Under the pieces are notes generated by a model. That model was not told the DNA's origin. It ran no database searches and saw nothing but the letters and a program-made list of their open reading frames with translations. The translations under genes and the position numbers were made by a program. 52,014 nucleotides of DNA from the NCBI RefSeq assembly GCF_000378405.1, contig NZ_KB899636.1, positions 775,883 through 827,896 on the forward strand, written 5' to 3'. This stretch comes from Succinimonas amylolytica DSM 2873. Its GTDB lineage: Bacteria; Pseudomonadota; Gammaproteobacteria; Enterobacterales; Succinivibrionaceae. Below, piece by piece: positions 16,496-29,214 of the stretch (position 1 is its first letter; every line of letters starts with the position of its first letter).

Positions 16496-17707
16496 TCAGG
16501 ACAGAATCTTTATGAACCCAGTTATCAGTATTGCGTTAACGAAGTCAATGAAGAGAGCTCCAACCATGGGAACCACAAAAAAAGCTTTGGGGGACGGACC
16601 GTTGGCCACGGTCATGGTATCCATGTTGGCCATGGCATTGGGAGTTGCCCCCATTCCGAATCCGCATTGTCCGCAGGAAATAACCGCTGCGTCATAGTCC
16701 TTGCCCATAATGCGGAAGGTTATGAAATAGGAAAACAGGGCAATAATAACACATTGTGCAGCCAGTATTGAAAAAAGAGGAACTGCCAGTTCCTTGAGTT
16801 CCCATAGCCGCATGGACATAAGAGCCATGGCCAGGAAAAACTGCAAGGAAATTTTTCCAATGATGTCAATAGAGGGAATGGCGATGTCATGACCGGTATG
16901 ATCTGTGATATTGCGGATAAGCGAAGCTGCCACCATGGGGCCCAGGTATGCCGGGATAATAATGTTCATGCCGGAAAGCCATTTGACGGCCAAACATCCG
17001 GTCATGATTGACAGAGCCGTGACAAGTGCTGCTCTGAAGAGACTCCCCTCAGTTATGTGATGAACCTGAGAAGAACCGTTATTCGGAACATCGTCCGAAA
17101 CCGAATCCTGTTTTTTGCATGTTATCCGATGTTTTGCCAGGAGAAGCTTTCCAACAGGCCCTCCGCTGACTGAACCGGCGATAAGTCCGAAGGTGGCACA
17201 GGCCACTGATATCGAAAGTCCTCCGGACAATCCGAATTTCTCAAGTTCCGGGCCAAATGCGGCAGATGTGCCGTGCCCGCCGGAAAGTGAAACAGAGCCG
17301 GCTGCAATTCCCAATAAAGGATGTTCACCGAAAAGAGAGGCGATGGATATTCCGGCCAGATTCTGGCAAATTATCAGAAGTGTTGAACAGACCAGAAAAA
17401 GAAGTACTCCAATTCCGCCCCGTACCAGTATTTTGGCGGAGGCCATAAAGCCGATACTGGTGAAGAAGGCCATCATGAATACATCTTTAAGTCCGGATTC
17501 ATATGTGAAGTCGCATATCCGGAATTCATGGAGAGCGAAGGTCATAAGGGCAAAAAATACACCGCCGATTACCGGAGACGGGATATAGAATCTTTCAAGA
17601 AATGGCACAATTTTTTTTATGAAATGACCAGCTATAAGAAGTGCCGTGGCAATTCCAAGTGTTGTTACCATATCAAGATGATACGTCAGTACTTCGCCAT
17701 CTGACAT
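16496..17707 (-). CDS. gltS: Sodium/glutamate symporter GltS
   Basis: 403 residues, about ten hydrophobic segments. Family signatures are YIPSPVIGG near the N-terminus, LSGGHGTSAAFGP in the first re-entrant region and CGQCGFGMGATPNAMANM in the second half, the twin pore loops of the ESS family. It imports glutamate with sodium across the inner membrane. It is convergent with relA (79 nt between stops) and divergent from a small secreted-protein gene. It interrupts the usual relA-pyrG neighbourhood, so it was probably inserted in this lineage. Confidence 0.96.
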   Translation of the reverse strand: MSDGEVLTYHLDMVTTLGIATALLIAGHFIKKIVPFLERFYIPSPVIGGVFFALMTFALHEFRICDFTYESGLKDVFMMAFFTSIGFMASAKILVRGGIGVLLFLVCSTLLIICQNLAGISIASLFGEHPLLGIAAGSVSLSGGHGTSAAFGPELEKFGLSGGLSISVACATFGLIAGSVSGGPVGKLLLAKHRITCKKQDSVSDDVPNNGSSQVHHITEGSLFRAALVTALSIMTGCLAVKWLSGMNIIIPAYLGPMVAASLIRNITDHTGHDIAIPSIDIIGKISLQFFLAMALMSMRLWELKELAVPLFSILAAQCVIIALFSYFITFRIMGKDYDAAVISCGQCGFGMGATPNAMANMDTMTVANGPSPKAFFVVPMVGALFIDFVNAILITGFIKILS

Positions 17708-17918
17708 TGCCGTTCCTCCGTAATTCGGGCGTTTTCCGGTTATTCCGGCCGGCTTTGTTGTCGGAATGAGCGGAATGTGATTTCAAAAGAGACTATTTTA
17801 TCAGAAACGTCGTCTGTTATGAGAATTTCGACAAAATTGAGGCAAGGTGCTGTAACCTGTGAAGCCGTTTTTCGTTCAGATGATGTGATTATTGGTTGTT
17901 AATGAAATGGAACATCAA

Positions 17919-18197
17919 ATGAAATACTTCAAACACGCAATTGTCTCGTCCCTGGTATTTTTCTGCATGGGGTTTAATGCGGCCGGTGCATTTTGCACCA
18001 AGGCTCATAGCGATGTGCATCCGTTATGTTCCAGATATATCGCTTTCAGCGAAGGAGTAAAAGAGTCCTGTAAAAACTGCGGTCGTGACGGTGCCTGCAA
18101 GTCAGATGTCAGCCTGTATATCGCTAATACCCTGACAGATCAGGAACTTCTGAACTACATGAAAAAGGAGCGTCTGTCCCGTCCTTCCTGCCGTTAG
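17919..18197 (+). CDS. Small secreted Cys-rich protein
   Basis: About 92 residues. Start chosen at the Met before KYFK; an in-frame ATG 12 nt upstream is equally possible because neither has a strong site. A signal peptide (hydrophobic SSLVFFCMGFNAAGA) is followed by a mature chain of about 67 residues holding six Cys (CTKAH, PLCSRY, ESCKNCGRDGAC, SCR at the end). A periplasmic disulfide-bonded protein, or a metal or haem ligand set, is plausible; there is no CxxCH motif. No family recognised. It sits alone upstream of pyrG. Confidence 0.65.
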   Translation: MKYFKHAIVSSLVFFCMGFNAAGAFCTKAHSDVHPLCSRYIAFSEGVKESCKNCGRDGACKSDVSLYIANTLTDQELLNYMKKERLSRPSCR

Positions 18198-18294
18198 ATT
18201 CACATAGTTCATTACGGGATTTTATTTTCTGAACCGGATTCCCGGTTGTTGAATGCCGGCTCATTTGATAAAATAGGTGCGGTCTAATTCCTGA

Positions 18295-20016
<1,722 letters not shown>

Positions 20017-20034
20017 CGATCGGATATTTTCTGA

Positions 20035-20061
20035 AGCCCCGGTTAATTTTCCGGGGTTTTT
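20035..20061 (+). terminator. Rho-independent terminator after pyrG
   Basis: CCCCGG (20037-20042) / CCGGGG (20051-20056), 8-nt loop, followed by five T. Confidence 0.9.
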
Positions 20062-20129
20062 GTTTTCATCGGGTGATTATTTTCGGATCGGTGTTTTTTG
20101 GGAGGGAGGATTTTACCGTCCCGTATTTG

Positions 20130-20158
20130 TTGTTTTTTAGGGATGGAGACATTATAAT
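20130..20158 (+). promoter_or_regulatory. Candidate sigma-70 promoter of eno
   Basis: TTGTTT at 20130-20135, 17 nt, TATAAT at 20153-20158, giving a leader of about 110 nt before eno. A separate promoter fits the terminator after pyrG. Confidence 0.6.
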
Positions 20159-20223
20159 CACATGTCGGGAGTGAGCGGTTTGCTGTATGGATAATCTTCT
20201 TATTTCCCGTGTGCAGAATTTAA

Positions 20224-21582
<1,359 letters not shown>

Positions 21583-21611
21583 TCTTCTGATTTAGGGCTG
21601 AATTTTCAGAA

Positions 21612-21642
21612 AAGGAGGGGCGCTCTAGGGTGCCCCTTTTTT
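21612..21642 (+). terminator. Rho-independent terminator after eno
   Basis: AGGGGC (21616-21621) / GCCCCT (21632-21637), extendable by two more pairs, followed by six T. Confidence 0.92.
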
Positions 21643-21739
21643 ATTACCTGAAAACAGTCCTTTTCAGGTGATGTTAAGTGCATAATGTTCAAATGTCAGT
21701 AGCATAGATTATAATGTTCCTGGTTTCAGAGGGGGCGTT

Positions 21740-22045
21740 ATGCGCTATATCAATGTCATCTTAATTCTGCTGATTATTTATCTCGGGCATACGCTGGTAC
21801 ATGGTCCTAACGGACTGCGCCGCTACCAGCAGGTTACTGCGGAGCTCAGACAGGCGAAGGAATATACTAAAAGCCTGGAGGAGCGTAACATGATGATGAA
21901 AATAGACATTGAATCGCTCAAAAAGACAGAAGGTTCGGGAACGGTGGAGAATCTCGCCCGTTCAAATCTGGGGATGATTAAATCAGGTGAGGTATTTTAT
22001 AGGGTAATTTTTCCGAACAGGCAGGAGGTTTCTGAACACAAATGA
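21740..22045 (+). CDS. ftsB: Cell division protein FtsB
   Basis: 101 residues. One N-terminal membrane segment (INVILILLIIYLG), a periplasmic coiled coil (about 25-65) and the family end NLARSNLGMIKSGEVFYRV. FtsB joins FtsL and FtsQ in the divisome and licenses septal wall synthesis. A GGGGGC box is just upstream of the ATG. Its stop overlaps the ispD start by 4 nt (ATGA), and eno-ftsB-ispD is the standard order. It is the first gene of the run to nlpD after the eno terminator. Confidence 0.93.
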   Translation: MRYINVILILLIIYLGHTLVHGPNGLRRYQQVTAELRQAKEYTKSLEERNMMMKIDIESLKKTEGSGTVENLARSNLGMIKSGEVFYRVIFPNRQEVSEHK

Positions 22046-22719
22046 CCGCACTGATTGATATTGTAATTCCTGCCGCCGGAATAGGAAAAAGAATGCAGGC
22101 AGCTCTGCCGAAGCAGTATCTTTCGTTTGCTTCTAGTACCATTCTTGAGGAAACTCTGAAACGTGTTTTGCGTTTTTCCCGTTTAGGAAGGATTATTCTG
22201 GTACTTAATCCTGAGGATCAGTATTTTAGGAAAACCTCTTTAGCCGGTAATGACAGAATTGTGACCGTTTCCGGAGGGGCTGAAAGAGGGGACAGTGTTC
22301 TTTCCGGTATCAGAGCGGCAACCACGGAATATGTAATGGTTCATGATGCAGCAAGACCGTGCATCATGATGGCGGATCTTGAGAGACTGTCGTACGATGC
22401 TTCTACCGATAATGGCGGTGTTCTGGCAGTTAAAATACCTGATACCGTAAAACGTGGAGATGACAGAAACGTTATTACGGCTACAGTTTCTCGGACAGGC
22501 CTTTGGAGGGCTCTTACCCCACAAATGTTTAAGAGAAAGCTTCTTATTGCCGCCTATGAAAAGGCAATGGCAGATGGACAGGTACTGACTGACGAAGCTT
22601 CCGCCATGGAATATGTCGGTTATCACCCCCTGCTGGTTCCGGGATCGAGTCTTAATATTAAAATCACAGAGCCTCAGGATCTGGCTTTGGGAGAGTTGTT
22701 TTTCAGGGAAATGGACTGA
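22042..22719 (+). CDS. ispD: 2-C-methyl-D-erythritol 4-phosphate cytidylyltransferase
   Basis: 225 residues. Joins MEP and CTP to CDP-methylerythritol in the non-mevalonate isoprenoid route. N-terminal [17 protein letters not shown] is the CTP-binding loop with its Arg and Lys. [10 protein letters not shown] follows, then a [11 protein letters not shown] segment and TDEASAMEY. It overlaps ftsB by 4 nt and precedes ispF by about 11 nt, so the three are co-translated. Slightly shorter than E. coli (236) but complete. Confidence 0.97.
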   Translation: MTALIDIVIPAAGIGKRMQAALPKQYLSFASSTILEETLKRVLRFSRLGRIILVLNPEDQYFRKTSLAGNDRIVTVSGGAERGDSVLSGIRAATTEYVMVHDAARPCIMMADLERLSYDASTDNGGVLAVKIPDTVKRGDDRNVITATVSRTGLWRALTPQMFKRKLLIAAYEKAMADGQVLTDEASAMEYVGYHPLLVPGSSLNIKITEPQDLALGELFFREMD

Positions 22720-22730
22720 AAGGAGAGATG

Positions 22731-23210
22731 ATGATATTCAGAGTCGGACATGGTTTTGACGTGCATCGGTTTGGGGGCGAAGGTCCGGTTATTTTGGGAG
22801 GTGTCAGGATTCCCTATGAACAGGGATTAATAGCACATTCGGACGGAGATGTGGTTCTTCATGCCCTTGCCGATGCCCTTTTGGGCGCTTCTGGGCTTGG
22901 AGATATAGGTCGTTTGTATCCTGACAATGATGACCGTTTTTTTAATATCGACAGCAGAATCCTTCTCAGAGATGTCTGGAAAAGGGTTCATGAGAAAGGC
23001 TGGAAGCTCAGTAATGTTGATATTACCATCCTGGCTCAGGCCCCCAAGATTGCACCGGTGGAACATGAAATGCGTAGCAATATTGCTCAGGATCTAGGCC
23101 TTGATGCCGATGCAGTCAATGTTAAGGCCACTACTACCGAGAAGCTGGGATTTACAGGAAGAAAGGAAGGAATTGCCGTAGAGGCCGTAGCCCTTATTTT
23201 TAAGGATTAG
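22731..23210 (+). CDS. ispF: 2-C-methyl-D-erythritol 2,4-cyclodiphosphate synthase
   Basis: 159 residues. Start placed at the second of two adjacent ATGs because AAGGAG is 5 nt before it and only 2 nt before the first (22728). It cyclises the product of IspD and IspE with loss of CMP. Metal and substrate motifs are [10 protein letters not shown] (Asp and His ligands), [21 protein letters not shown] and [19 protein letters not shown]. The usual truD gene that follows ispF in many gammaproteobacteria is absent; surE comes 5 nt later. Confidence 0.97.
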   Translation: MIFRVGHGFDVHRFGGEGPVILGGVRIPYEQGLIAHSDGDVVLHALADALLGASGLGDIGRLYPDNDDRFFNIDSRILLRDVWKRVHEKGWKLSNVDITILAQAPKIAPVEHEMRSNIAQDLGLDADAVNVKATTTEKLGFTGRKEGIAVEAVALIFKD

Positions 23211-23215
23211 CGTTA

Positions 23216-23962
23216 ATGAGAATTCTGATAAGCAATGATGACGGCATTTACGCCGAAGGCATAAACCGGCTTTATGAGCAGGTATCATCCGAATATCCGG
23301 ATACCTGGGTTGTGGCGCCGGACCGTAATCAGAGCGCGGCCAGTCATTCTCTTACTTTGGACAATCCTCTGAGAACCCAGGAAATTTTCAAAAAGAATTT
23401 TACTGCTGTCAGAGGGACTCCTACAGACAGTGTTTATCTGGCACTGAATTCTCTATTGAATCCCAGGCCGGATCTTGTAATATCTGGTATTAATGAAGGG
23501 GCTAATCTGGGAGATGACGTTATTTACTCGGGAACTGTAGCTGCTGCTATGGAGGGGAGGTGGTGTCGTTATCCCGCTCTGGCAGTGTCTCTCTGCGGTT
23601 CTCGCTTTTATGACACCGCGGCCGCTTTTGTGATTAGGATTCTTCGTAAAATTCAGGAAACTCCGCTTCCTGGACAGCAGATTCTGAACGTGAACGTTCC
23701 GGATCTTCCTCTGTCTCAGATAAAGGGGATTATGGTGACACGGCTGGGACGTCGCAAGAATTCCGAAAGCATCATTGAAAGTCAGGATCTCAGAGGAGCC
23801 CCCATATACTGGGTAGGTCCGCAGGGCAGTCCAGTGGATCGAGATAAGGATACCGACTTCTGGGCGGTGGAAAACGGATATGTTTCGGTGACGCCTCTCC
23901 ATGTTGATTTAACAGCCTATAACAGTTTGGATGATCTGGGGGACTGGGCGGGCATGGTGTAG
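23216..23962 (+). CDS. surE: 5'/3'-nucleotidase SurE
   Basis: 248 residues. The start MRILISNDDGIYAEGI carries the paired Asp that bind the metal. It continues WVVAPDRNQSAASHSLT, a GTPTDSV segment, SGINEGANLGDDVIYSGTVAAAMEG and a late PLHVDLTAY. It removes phosphate from nucleoside monophosphates and short polyphosphates, and is linked to stationary-phase survival. In most relatives pcm and rpoS follow in the same cluster; neither is present here. It begins 5 nt after the ispF stop. Confidence 0.96.
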   Translation: MRILISNDDGIYAEGINRLYEQVSSEYPDTWVVAPDRNQSAASHSLTLDNPLRTQEIFKKNFTAVRGTPTDSVYLALNSLLNPRPDLVISGINEGANLGDDVIYSGTVAAAMEGRWCRYPALAVSLCGSRFYDTAAAFVIRILRKIQETPLPGQQILNVNVPDLPLSQIKGIMVTRLGRRKNSESIIESQDLRGAPIYWVGPQGSPVDRDKDTDFWAVENGYVSVTPLHVDLTAYNSLDDLGDWAGMV

Positions 23963-23968
23963 TTTTTT

Positions 23969-24592
23969 ATGAAGTTGTTTACCGGTATTTACGACTATTG
24001 TATAAACCTGTCAAAGCATCGTCTGGCGCCGGTTTTTCTGACGGGAAACAGTTTTATAGAATCGGTATTTTGGCCGATTCCTGTGGATATAATGCTGGCA
24101 CCAATGTGTCTTGCCAAACCTGAAAAGGCGCTTCATTACGCTTTTTTGGCCACGGTGTCCTCAGTTTTGGGAGCTGTTTTAGGGTACGGACTGGGATATT
24201 ATCTCTATGACCCATGGATTCAGGATATTGTAATCAGATTTGGCTATGAGGATGCATTTGCTCGGGCTTCGGGGTATTTGCACAGGTTTGGGGCTCTGTT
24301 TATAATCATAGGATCCTTTACTCCGTTGCCCTATAAGATAGTAGCCATCTGTTCCGGGCTTATTGCATCGCAGCAGGCGGGGATCGGATTGGGGGCGGGA
24401 CAGCTGCATCTGGTACCGTTTATTCTGGTCTCATTTCTTGGGCGGGGAATGAGATTTTTTCTGATTGCACTGGTGATTAAAATTGGCGGTGCTAGAATGG
24501 AACAGAAGCTTAGGCGCTATATCGACATTATCGGATGGCTGACACTGGTTCTGGTGGCTGTGTTTTTCTGTTACTACATGATAAAGGACTGA
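23969..24592 (+). CDS. yqaA: YqaA/DedA-like membrane protein with VTT (SNARE-associated) domain
   Basis: 207 residues, about five hydrophobic segments. The motif ESVFWPIPVDIMLAPMCLAKPEKALHYAF, then GYGLGYYLYD and FITIGSFTPLPYKIVAI-type text (here IIIGSFTPLPYKIV), marks the YqaA branch of DedA-like proteins, which have been linked to lipid scrambling and envelope homeostasis. It begins 6 nt after surE and ends 3 nt before nlpD. A yqaA-like gene in this slot is known from several marine gammaproteobacteria. Longer at its C-terminus than E. coli YqaA (142). Confidence 0.85.
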   Translation: MKLFTGIYDYCINLSKHRLAPVFLTGNSFIESVFWPIPVDIMLAPMCLAKPEKALHYAFLATVSSVLGAVLGYGLGYYLYDPWIQDIVIRFGYEDAFARASGYLHRFGALFIIIGSFTPLPYKIVAICSGLIASQQAGIGLGAGQLHLVPFILVSFLGRGMRFFLIALVIKIGGARMEQKLRRYIDIIGWLTLVLVAVFFCYYMIKD

Positions 24593-24595
24593 GTA

Positions 24596-25660
24596 ATGCT
24601 ACGGAGAACTGCAATTTTGACAATGTCGGGTATTATTGCTTTTGCAACAGGGGCCTGCACCACGTACACCGGCAGTGGCTATTCAGCCCGGGAGCTGACG
24701 GGAGATTACCGTTCTTCAAAGGTTCATAATGGTACATATACGGTACGTGCCGGAGATACGCTTCATTCGGTGGCCTTTGCTAATAACATTGATATGAAAA
24801 CTCTGGCATATATCAATAATCTTCAGAAGCCCTATAACATATACAAAGGACAGGTGCTTATTCTGGATCCTTCCCGGGTGGGGGTTCAGACCTATCGGGT
24901 ACAGAAAAACGATACTGTCTATGCGATTTCCAAAAAATTTGGCGTACCCATAAAGGATTTAGTACGGATTAATGATATTGATACCAATTACATCATTATG
25001 GTGGGGCAGCTTTTGGTGGTAAGCCGCAGGGCACCGGCTTCGATTTCTCGTACCGATACATCGCGTCTGTCAGCTCCGGCAACTGTTTCGGCAGCAGCCA
25101 GCAATCCCCAGGGACGGCCGGAATCTGCCAGAACAGATCAGAAAATAGTGCGTTCTGATAATACTGTCAGGCCTCTGGTATCCCGTAGTGACAATGCGCC
25201 TGATATGACGGCTTCGGACAGCAGAAAGAAGGAAAATACCAAGGCGGTGGAGGATGTCAGGGTTCCGGCTCAGGCTCGGGGCAGTATTAGCTGGAAATGG
25301 CCGGCTTCCGGAAGAGTAATTGAAGGATTTTCAAGCTCGGAGCACGGTAATAAGGGAATTGATATCTCCGGCCCCAGGGGGGCTGACATCAGAGCAGCGT
25401 CCGGAGGAAAAGTGGTGTATTCCGGTAATGCTCTGAGAGGATACGGGAATCTTATCATTATCAGTCATAACGACGATTTTTTGTCCGCTTATGCCCATAA
25501 CGATTCAAATTTGGTGCGAGAGGGACAGCAGGTCTCAAGAGGTCAGGTTATTGCAAAAATGGGTGATTCCGAATCCAAATCGGTACGCCTTCATTTTGAG
25601 ATCCGTTATCGCGGACAGACTGTGAATCCCATGAAATACCTGCCGGCTGGAAGAAAGTAG
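24596..25660 (+). CDS. nlpD: NlpD-like lipoprotein, amidase activator with two LysM domains
   Basis: 354 residues. Signal peptide ending in ATGAC, an imperfect lipobox that would lipidate C20. Two LysM repeats follow (about 40-90 and 98-145: GTYTVRAGDTLHSVA and TYRVQKNDTVYAIS), where E. coli NlpD has one. A low-complexity Ser/Ala/Arg linker covers about 145-230, then a LytM/M23 domain at about 235-350. The zinc motif HxxxD is NKGID, and the later motif is YAHND, so the peptidase is incomplete as in known NlpD/EnvC activators. It would localise to the septum and switch on AmiC-type amidases. Last gene of the ftsB cluster; rpoS, its usual neighbour, is missing. Confidence 0.9.
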   Translation: MLRRTAILTMSGIIAFATGACTTYTGSGYSARELTGDYRSSKVHNGTYTVRAGDTLHSVAFANNIDMKTLAYINNLQKPYNIYKGQVLILDPSRVGVQTYRVQKNDTVYAISKKFGVPIKDLVRINDIDTNYIIMVGQLLVVSRRAPASISRTDTSRLSAPATVSAAASNPQGRPESARTDQKIVRSDNTVRPLVSRSDNAPDMTASDSRKKENTKAVEDVRVPAQARGSISWKWPASGRVIEGFSSSEHGNKGIDISGPRGADIRAASGGKVVYSGNALRGYGNLIIISHNDDFLSAYAHNDSNLVREGQQVSRGQVIAKMGDSESKSVRLHFEIRYRGQTVNPMKYLPAGRK

Positions 25661-25747
25661 CGCATAGTCTGCTGACGGTTCGCGGGGTATCGCATTTGTT
25701 GTACTGTCTGTATGCACTACCGCACCTGAAGTCGGGCATCTTCTGTT

Positions 25748-28324
25748 TCAGATATAGCTAGCCTCCTCAGACAGGTCGTAAATCAGGTTAAGAGCTTCCC
25801 GGGCTGTAAGTGTGTCAGGCCTGATATTTTTTATGATGGCAATGATTTTTCTGTATTCCTCGGGGATTTCACTGTTTTTGTCGCATATTTCGGTATCTTT
25901 TTTTTCCGTGGGGGCTTCCTGCTTTATTTTGCTGGCTAGAAGCTTCATACGTTTTCTGGCAGCAAGGATTACCTTTTTCGGGATTCCAGCCAGCTGAGCC
26001 ACTTCAATGCCGTATGAGCTGGTGGCCGGGCCGTCTTCCGCACTATGCAGGAATACGATGGTTTCTCCAGATTTCACTGCTGAAAAATGCAGATTCCGGA
26101 CGGTTTTAATTTCATTCGGGAGAGCAGTAAGTTCAAAATAGTGTGTTGAAAACAGGGTATAGGAGTTGTTTCCAGTAGCCAGCTGTTCTGCAGCAGCCCA
26201 GGCCAGGGCCATGCCGTCGTAGGTACTGGTACCGCGACCGATTTCATCCATAAGCACCAGACTTTTTTCCGTAGCATTGTGGAGGATATTTGCGGTTTCT
26301 GTCATTTCCACCATGAAGGTAGATCTTCCAGAAGCCAGATCATCACTGGCTCCGATTCTGGTGAATATTCTGTCAATGTCGGGAATAATGGCTTTTTCGG
26401 CTGGTACAAAGGAACCGCTCAGGGCCATGAGAACAATTATGGCGCACTGTCTCATGTAAGTGGATTTGCCTCCCATGTTTGGTCCGGTAATTAAAAGAAG
26501 CTTGTGTTCCTCGGTTACCGAAATGTCGTTGGGAATGAATTTCGCAGAACCTGCCTGTTCGATTACTGGGTGGCGACCCTTGGTAATGGAGATTTCGGAA
26601 CTGTCGGTAAATTCCGGTCGTGTATAGCCATTTTCAAGAGCAGCTTTTGCCAGTCCGGAGAGCATGTCAATAGCTGCCAGGCTGCGGGACAGTTCCGAAA
26701 GTTCCTCCAAACGGGGCAGAATGCGGCCGATAAGATCATCATAAAGCTTTTTTTCTAAAGCCAAAGCTCTGCTTTGGGAAGAGAGAGCGGTTTCCTCGTA
26801 TTCCTTTAACTCCTGAGTTATAAATCTTTCGTTGTTTTTAAGTGTTTGGCGTCTAATGTAATCAGGGGGAAGCCTGTTTTGTTCAGCCTGGGTTCGGGAA
26901 ATTTCAATATAGTAGCCAGAGACCTTGTTATATCCGACTTTGAGTGTGCTTATTCCGGTGCGCTGTTTTTCCCGGATTTCCACATCGCGGAGATAGTCTT
27001 CGGCCCCTGATGACATGCTGCGGAGTCTGTCCAAATCCTGAGAATACCCCGGAGCGATAACGCCGCCATCTCTGATGACAGCTGGAGGGGTTTCATTTAC
27101 TGCCTTTTCCAGAAGTTCCCTGATATCCGGAAGGACTGGCAGTTTATTCTGATATTCAGAAAGCAATCCTCCGGCAGAGTTCAGAAGTTCCCGTATATAT
27201 GGTGTTACCTGGAGGGCCGTGCGGATTTTGCAGAGATCCCGGGGGCGTACGTTGCTAAGAGCCAACCGGGCTGTTACTCTTTCCAGATCCCCGATTTCCC
27301 TCAGATGCTCCCTGAGGCTTTCTGCTTCGGGACAGCGCTGAAGCTCACCAATAAGATCCAGCTTTCTGTTTATTTCCTTGCGGGATCGTACCGGGTTCAG
27401 CAGAGAGCGTTGCAGAAGACGGGAGCCCATGGGAGTAGCGGTCTGATCCAGGACTGAAAGCAGGGTATGTTCTCTGCCTCCCTGAAGGTTTTCGGTGATT
27501 TCCAGATTTTTCTGGGTACAGGCATCCATTACAAGATGAGAGTTTTTGCTTTCAAGACGCAGGGAACGAATATTAAGAAGTGCGGTTTTCTGGGTGTCTC
27601 GCACATAACTGAGAAGAGCGCCAGCCGGACAGATACCGATGGTAATGCCGTCGAGTCCGAATCCTGACAGATCTTTGGTTTTAAAGTGGCCTGTCAGAAT
27701 GCGTTTTGAGGTTTCATAGTCAAATTCCCACACCGGGCGTCTTCGCAATCCGCGGAATTCGGAAATGGCATCCAGGGAGCGGCAATCTTCGGAATACAGA
27801 AGTTCAGCCGGCTTCAGACGCTCGAGAACCGCAAGAACGCCGGTGATATCATCGCTTTCAAGGCAGCAGAAATCTCCGGTGGAGAGATTTAGATAACTGA
27901 GTCCAAAGGCAAACTGATCACTGGAAAGACAGGCGATGAAATTATCCTGCTTTTCTTTGAGTAGTGCTTCGTCAGTAACCGTTCCAGGGGTGATTATTCT
28001 GGTAATTTTTCTTTCTACCGGACCTTTGGAGGTGGCGGGATCTCCAATCTGCTCGCAGATAACAGCGCTTTCTCCTTTGTCCACCAGCCTGGCGAGGTAG
28101 GTATCTACGGAATGGTAAGGAACGCCGGCCATGGGAATCGGCTGACCGTTCATGGTGCCGCGTTTTGTCAGAGTGATATCCAGAAGTTCTGAGGCTCTCC
28201 TGGCATCATCGAAAAACATTTCGTAAAAATCCCCCAGTCTGTAAAAGAGCAGGGTGTCCGGATACTGTTTCTTAAAGGAAAGGTACTGCTGCATCAGCGG
28301 AGTGATAGTATTGCTGTCTGACAT
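25748..28324 (-). CDS. mutS: DNA mismatch repair protein MutS
   Basis: 858 residues, normal length (853 in E. coli). The mismatch-reading motif GDFYEMF lies near the N-terminus (Phe inserts at mispairs). The ATPase has Walker [10 protein letters not shown], Walker [18 protein letters not shown] and the FSTHYFELT signature. A C-terminal segment precedes the stop. It recognises mispairs and recruits MutL. It is convergent with nlpD with only 87 nt between stops, whereas rpoS normally lies in this gap. It is divergent from pncC across about 190 nt. Confidence 0.98.
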   Translation of the reverse strand: MSDSNTITPLMQQYLSFKKQYPDTLLFYRLGDFYEMFFDDARRASELLDITLTKRGTMNGQPIPMAGVPYHSVDTYLARLVDKGESAVICEQIGDPATSKGPVERKITRIITPGTVTDEALLKEKQDNFIACLSSDQFAFGLSYLNLSTGDFCCLESDDITGVLAVLERLKPAELLYSEDCRSLDAISEFRGLRRRPVWEFDYETSKRILTGHFKTKDLSGFGLDGITIGICPAGALLSYVRDTQKTALLNIRSLRLESKNSHLVMDACTQKNLEITENLQGGREHTLLSVLDQTATPMGSRLLQRSLLNPVRSRKEINRKLDLIGELQRCPEAESLREHLREIGDLERVTARLALSNVRPRDLCKIRTALQVTPYIRELLNSAGGLLSEYQNKLPVLPDIRELLEKAVNETPPAVIRDGGVIAPGYSQDLDRLRSMSSGAEDYLRDVEIREKQRTGISTLKVGYNKVSGYYIEISRTQAEQNRLPPDYIRRQTLKNNERFITQELKEYEETALSSQSRALALEKKLYDDLIGRILPRLEELSELSRSLAAIDMLSGLAKAALENGYTRPEFTDSSEISITKGRHPVIEQAGSAKFIPNDISVTEEHKLLLITGPNMGGKSTYMRQCAIIVLMALSGSFVPAEKAIIPDIDRIFTRIGASDDLASGRSTFMVEMTETANILHNATEKSLVLMDEIGRGTSTYDGMALAWAAAEQLATGNNSYTLFSTHYFELTALPNEIKTVRNLHFSAVKSGETIVFLHSAEDGPATSSYGIEVAQLAGIPKKVILAARKRMKLLASKIKQEAPTEKKDTEICDKNSEIPEEYRKIIAIIKNIRPDTLTAREALNLIYDLSEEASYI

Positions 28325-28516
28325 TCTATTTTTCTGATTTAACTAATCGGTACTGACGGTGCAAAGTTTAACATAATGACCGGAAAATCATAAATGACAT
28401 AAGGCCCTGACCTCGGTAAAATTTTGGCAACGGAGATGTTTTCGGTGATTGTGGAGGCGGGCCAAAATCTTATGTTTGGGCTTACACAATGGCGGATATT
28501 TTGAGAGGAGTCAGCT

Positions 28517-29065
28517 ATGCCTGATGAGGGATTGGACATTAGATATTTGGATAATCAGATTAAGGATCTGGCTCGGAATACAGGAGCGGAGCTTAAGAGA
28601 CTGGGGCTTGTGTCGGTGACCGCCGAGTCCTGTACCGGTGGCCTTGTCAGTGCAGCTCTGACCTCGGTTCCGGGATCTTCGGAATGGTTTGACAGAGCGT
28701 TTATTACCTATTCTAATGAAGCTAAGATGGAAATGCTGGGAGTGCGCGAGGGGACTCTGAAGAAGTACGGAGCTGTGAGCGAGGAAACTGTCCGGGAAAT
28801 GAGCCTGGGGGCTCTGGCAAGTTCTCGGGGCGATATTGCAGTATCCCTGAGCGGTATTGCCGGGCCAGGTGGCGGTACGCCGGATAAGCCTGTGGGTACG
28901 ATTTGGCTGGCATGGGCTTTCCGGGGGGAGATTTTGCACACCTGCAGAATCCGGTTTGCCGGAAGCAGGGAACTAGTAAGGAAACGTGCGGTGATACAAG
29001 CATTGACAGGTATCTATAATTTCTGTAAAGATAAAAGTGATAACAGAGGTGAAGATAAAAAATAA
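28517..29065 (+). CDS. pncC: Nicotinamide-nucleotide amidase (CinA C-terminal family)
   Basis: 182 residues, a stand-alone CinA C-terminal domain. Motifs: VTAESCTGGLVSAALTSVPGSS (catalytic Ser and Lys region), FITYSNEAKMEMLGV, GAVSEETVREM, then SGIAGPGGGTPDKPVGTIW. It deamidates NMN to nicotinic acid mononucleotide, salvaging NAD made available by DNA ligase. GAGAGGAG lies upstream of the ATG. It sits between mutS and recA, its standard location. Confidence 0.95.
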   Translation: MPDEGLDIRYLDNQIKDLARNTGAELKRLGLVSVTAESCTGGLVSAALTSVPGSSEWFDRAFITYSNEAKMEMLGVREGTLKKYGAVSEETVREMSLGALASSRGDIAVSLSGIAGPGGGTPDKPVGTIWLAWAFRGEILHTCRIRFAGSRELVRKRAVIQALTGIYNFCKDKSDNRGEDKK

Positions 29066-29066
29066 T

Positions 29067-29099
29067 TTGCTATTAACAATTAACTATGTATAATAGCAA
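29067..29099. promoter_or_regulatory. Inverted repeat overlapping a promoter-like sequence upstream of recA
   Basis: TTGCTATTA (29067-29075) and TAATAGCAA (29091-29099) are perfect inverted arms 15 nt apart. The same stretch holds a promoter-like pair: TTGCTA at 29067-29072, 16 nt, TATAAT at 29089-29094. A dimeric repressor site on a promoter is one reading; the end of the pncC transcript is another. No canonical CTG-N10-CAG LexA box is visible in the recA upstream region. Confidence 0.45.
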
Positions 29100-29208
29100 T
29101 AAATGTTCGGTGTTTGGTTTTTTTACAGTACTGAAGTTCTGAACTTTGGTTCTGAAATCTCCAGACAGAGAATACTCCGGTCGGTGCCTGTGATCGTATG
29201 AACGGTGC

Positions 29209-29214
29209 TATAAT
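29209..29214 (+). promoter_or_regulatory. -10 element upstream of recA
   Basis: TATAAT at 29209-29214 with no good -35 partner; about 130 nt before recA. Possibly the proximal recA promoter. Low certainty. Confidence 0.35.
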
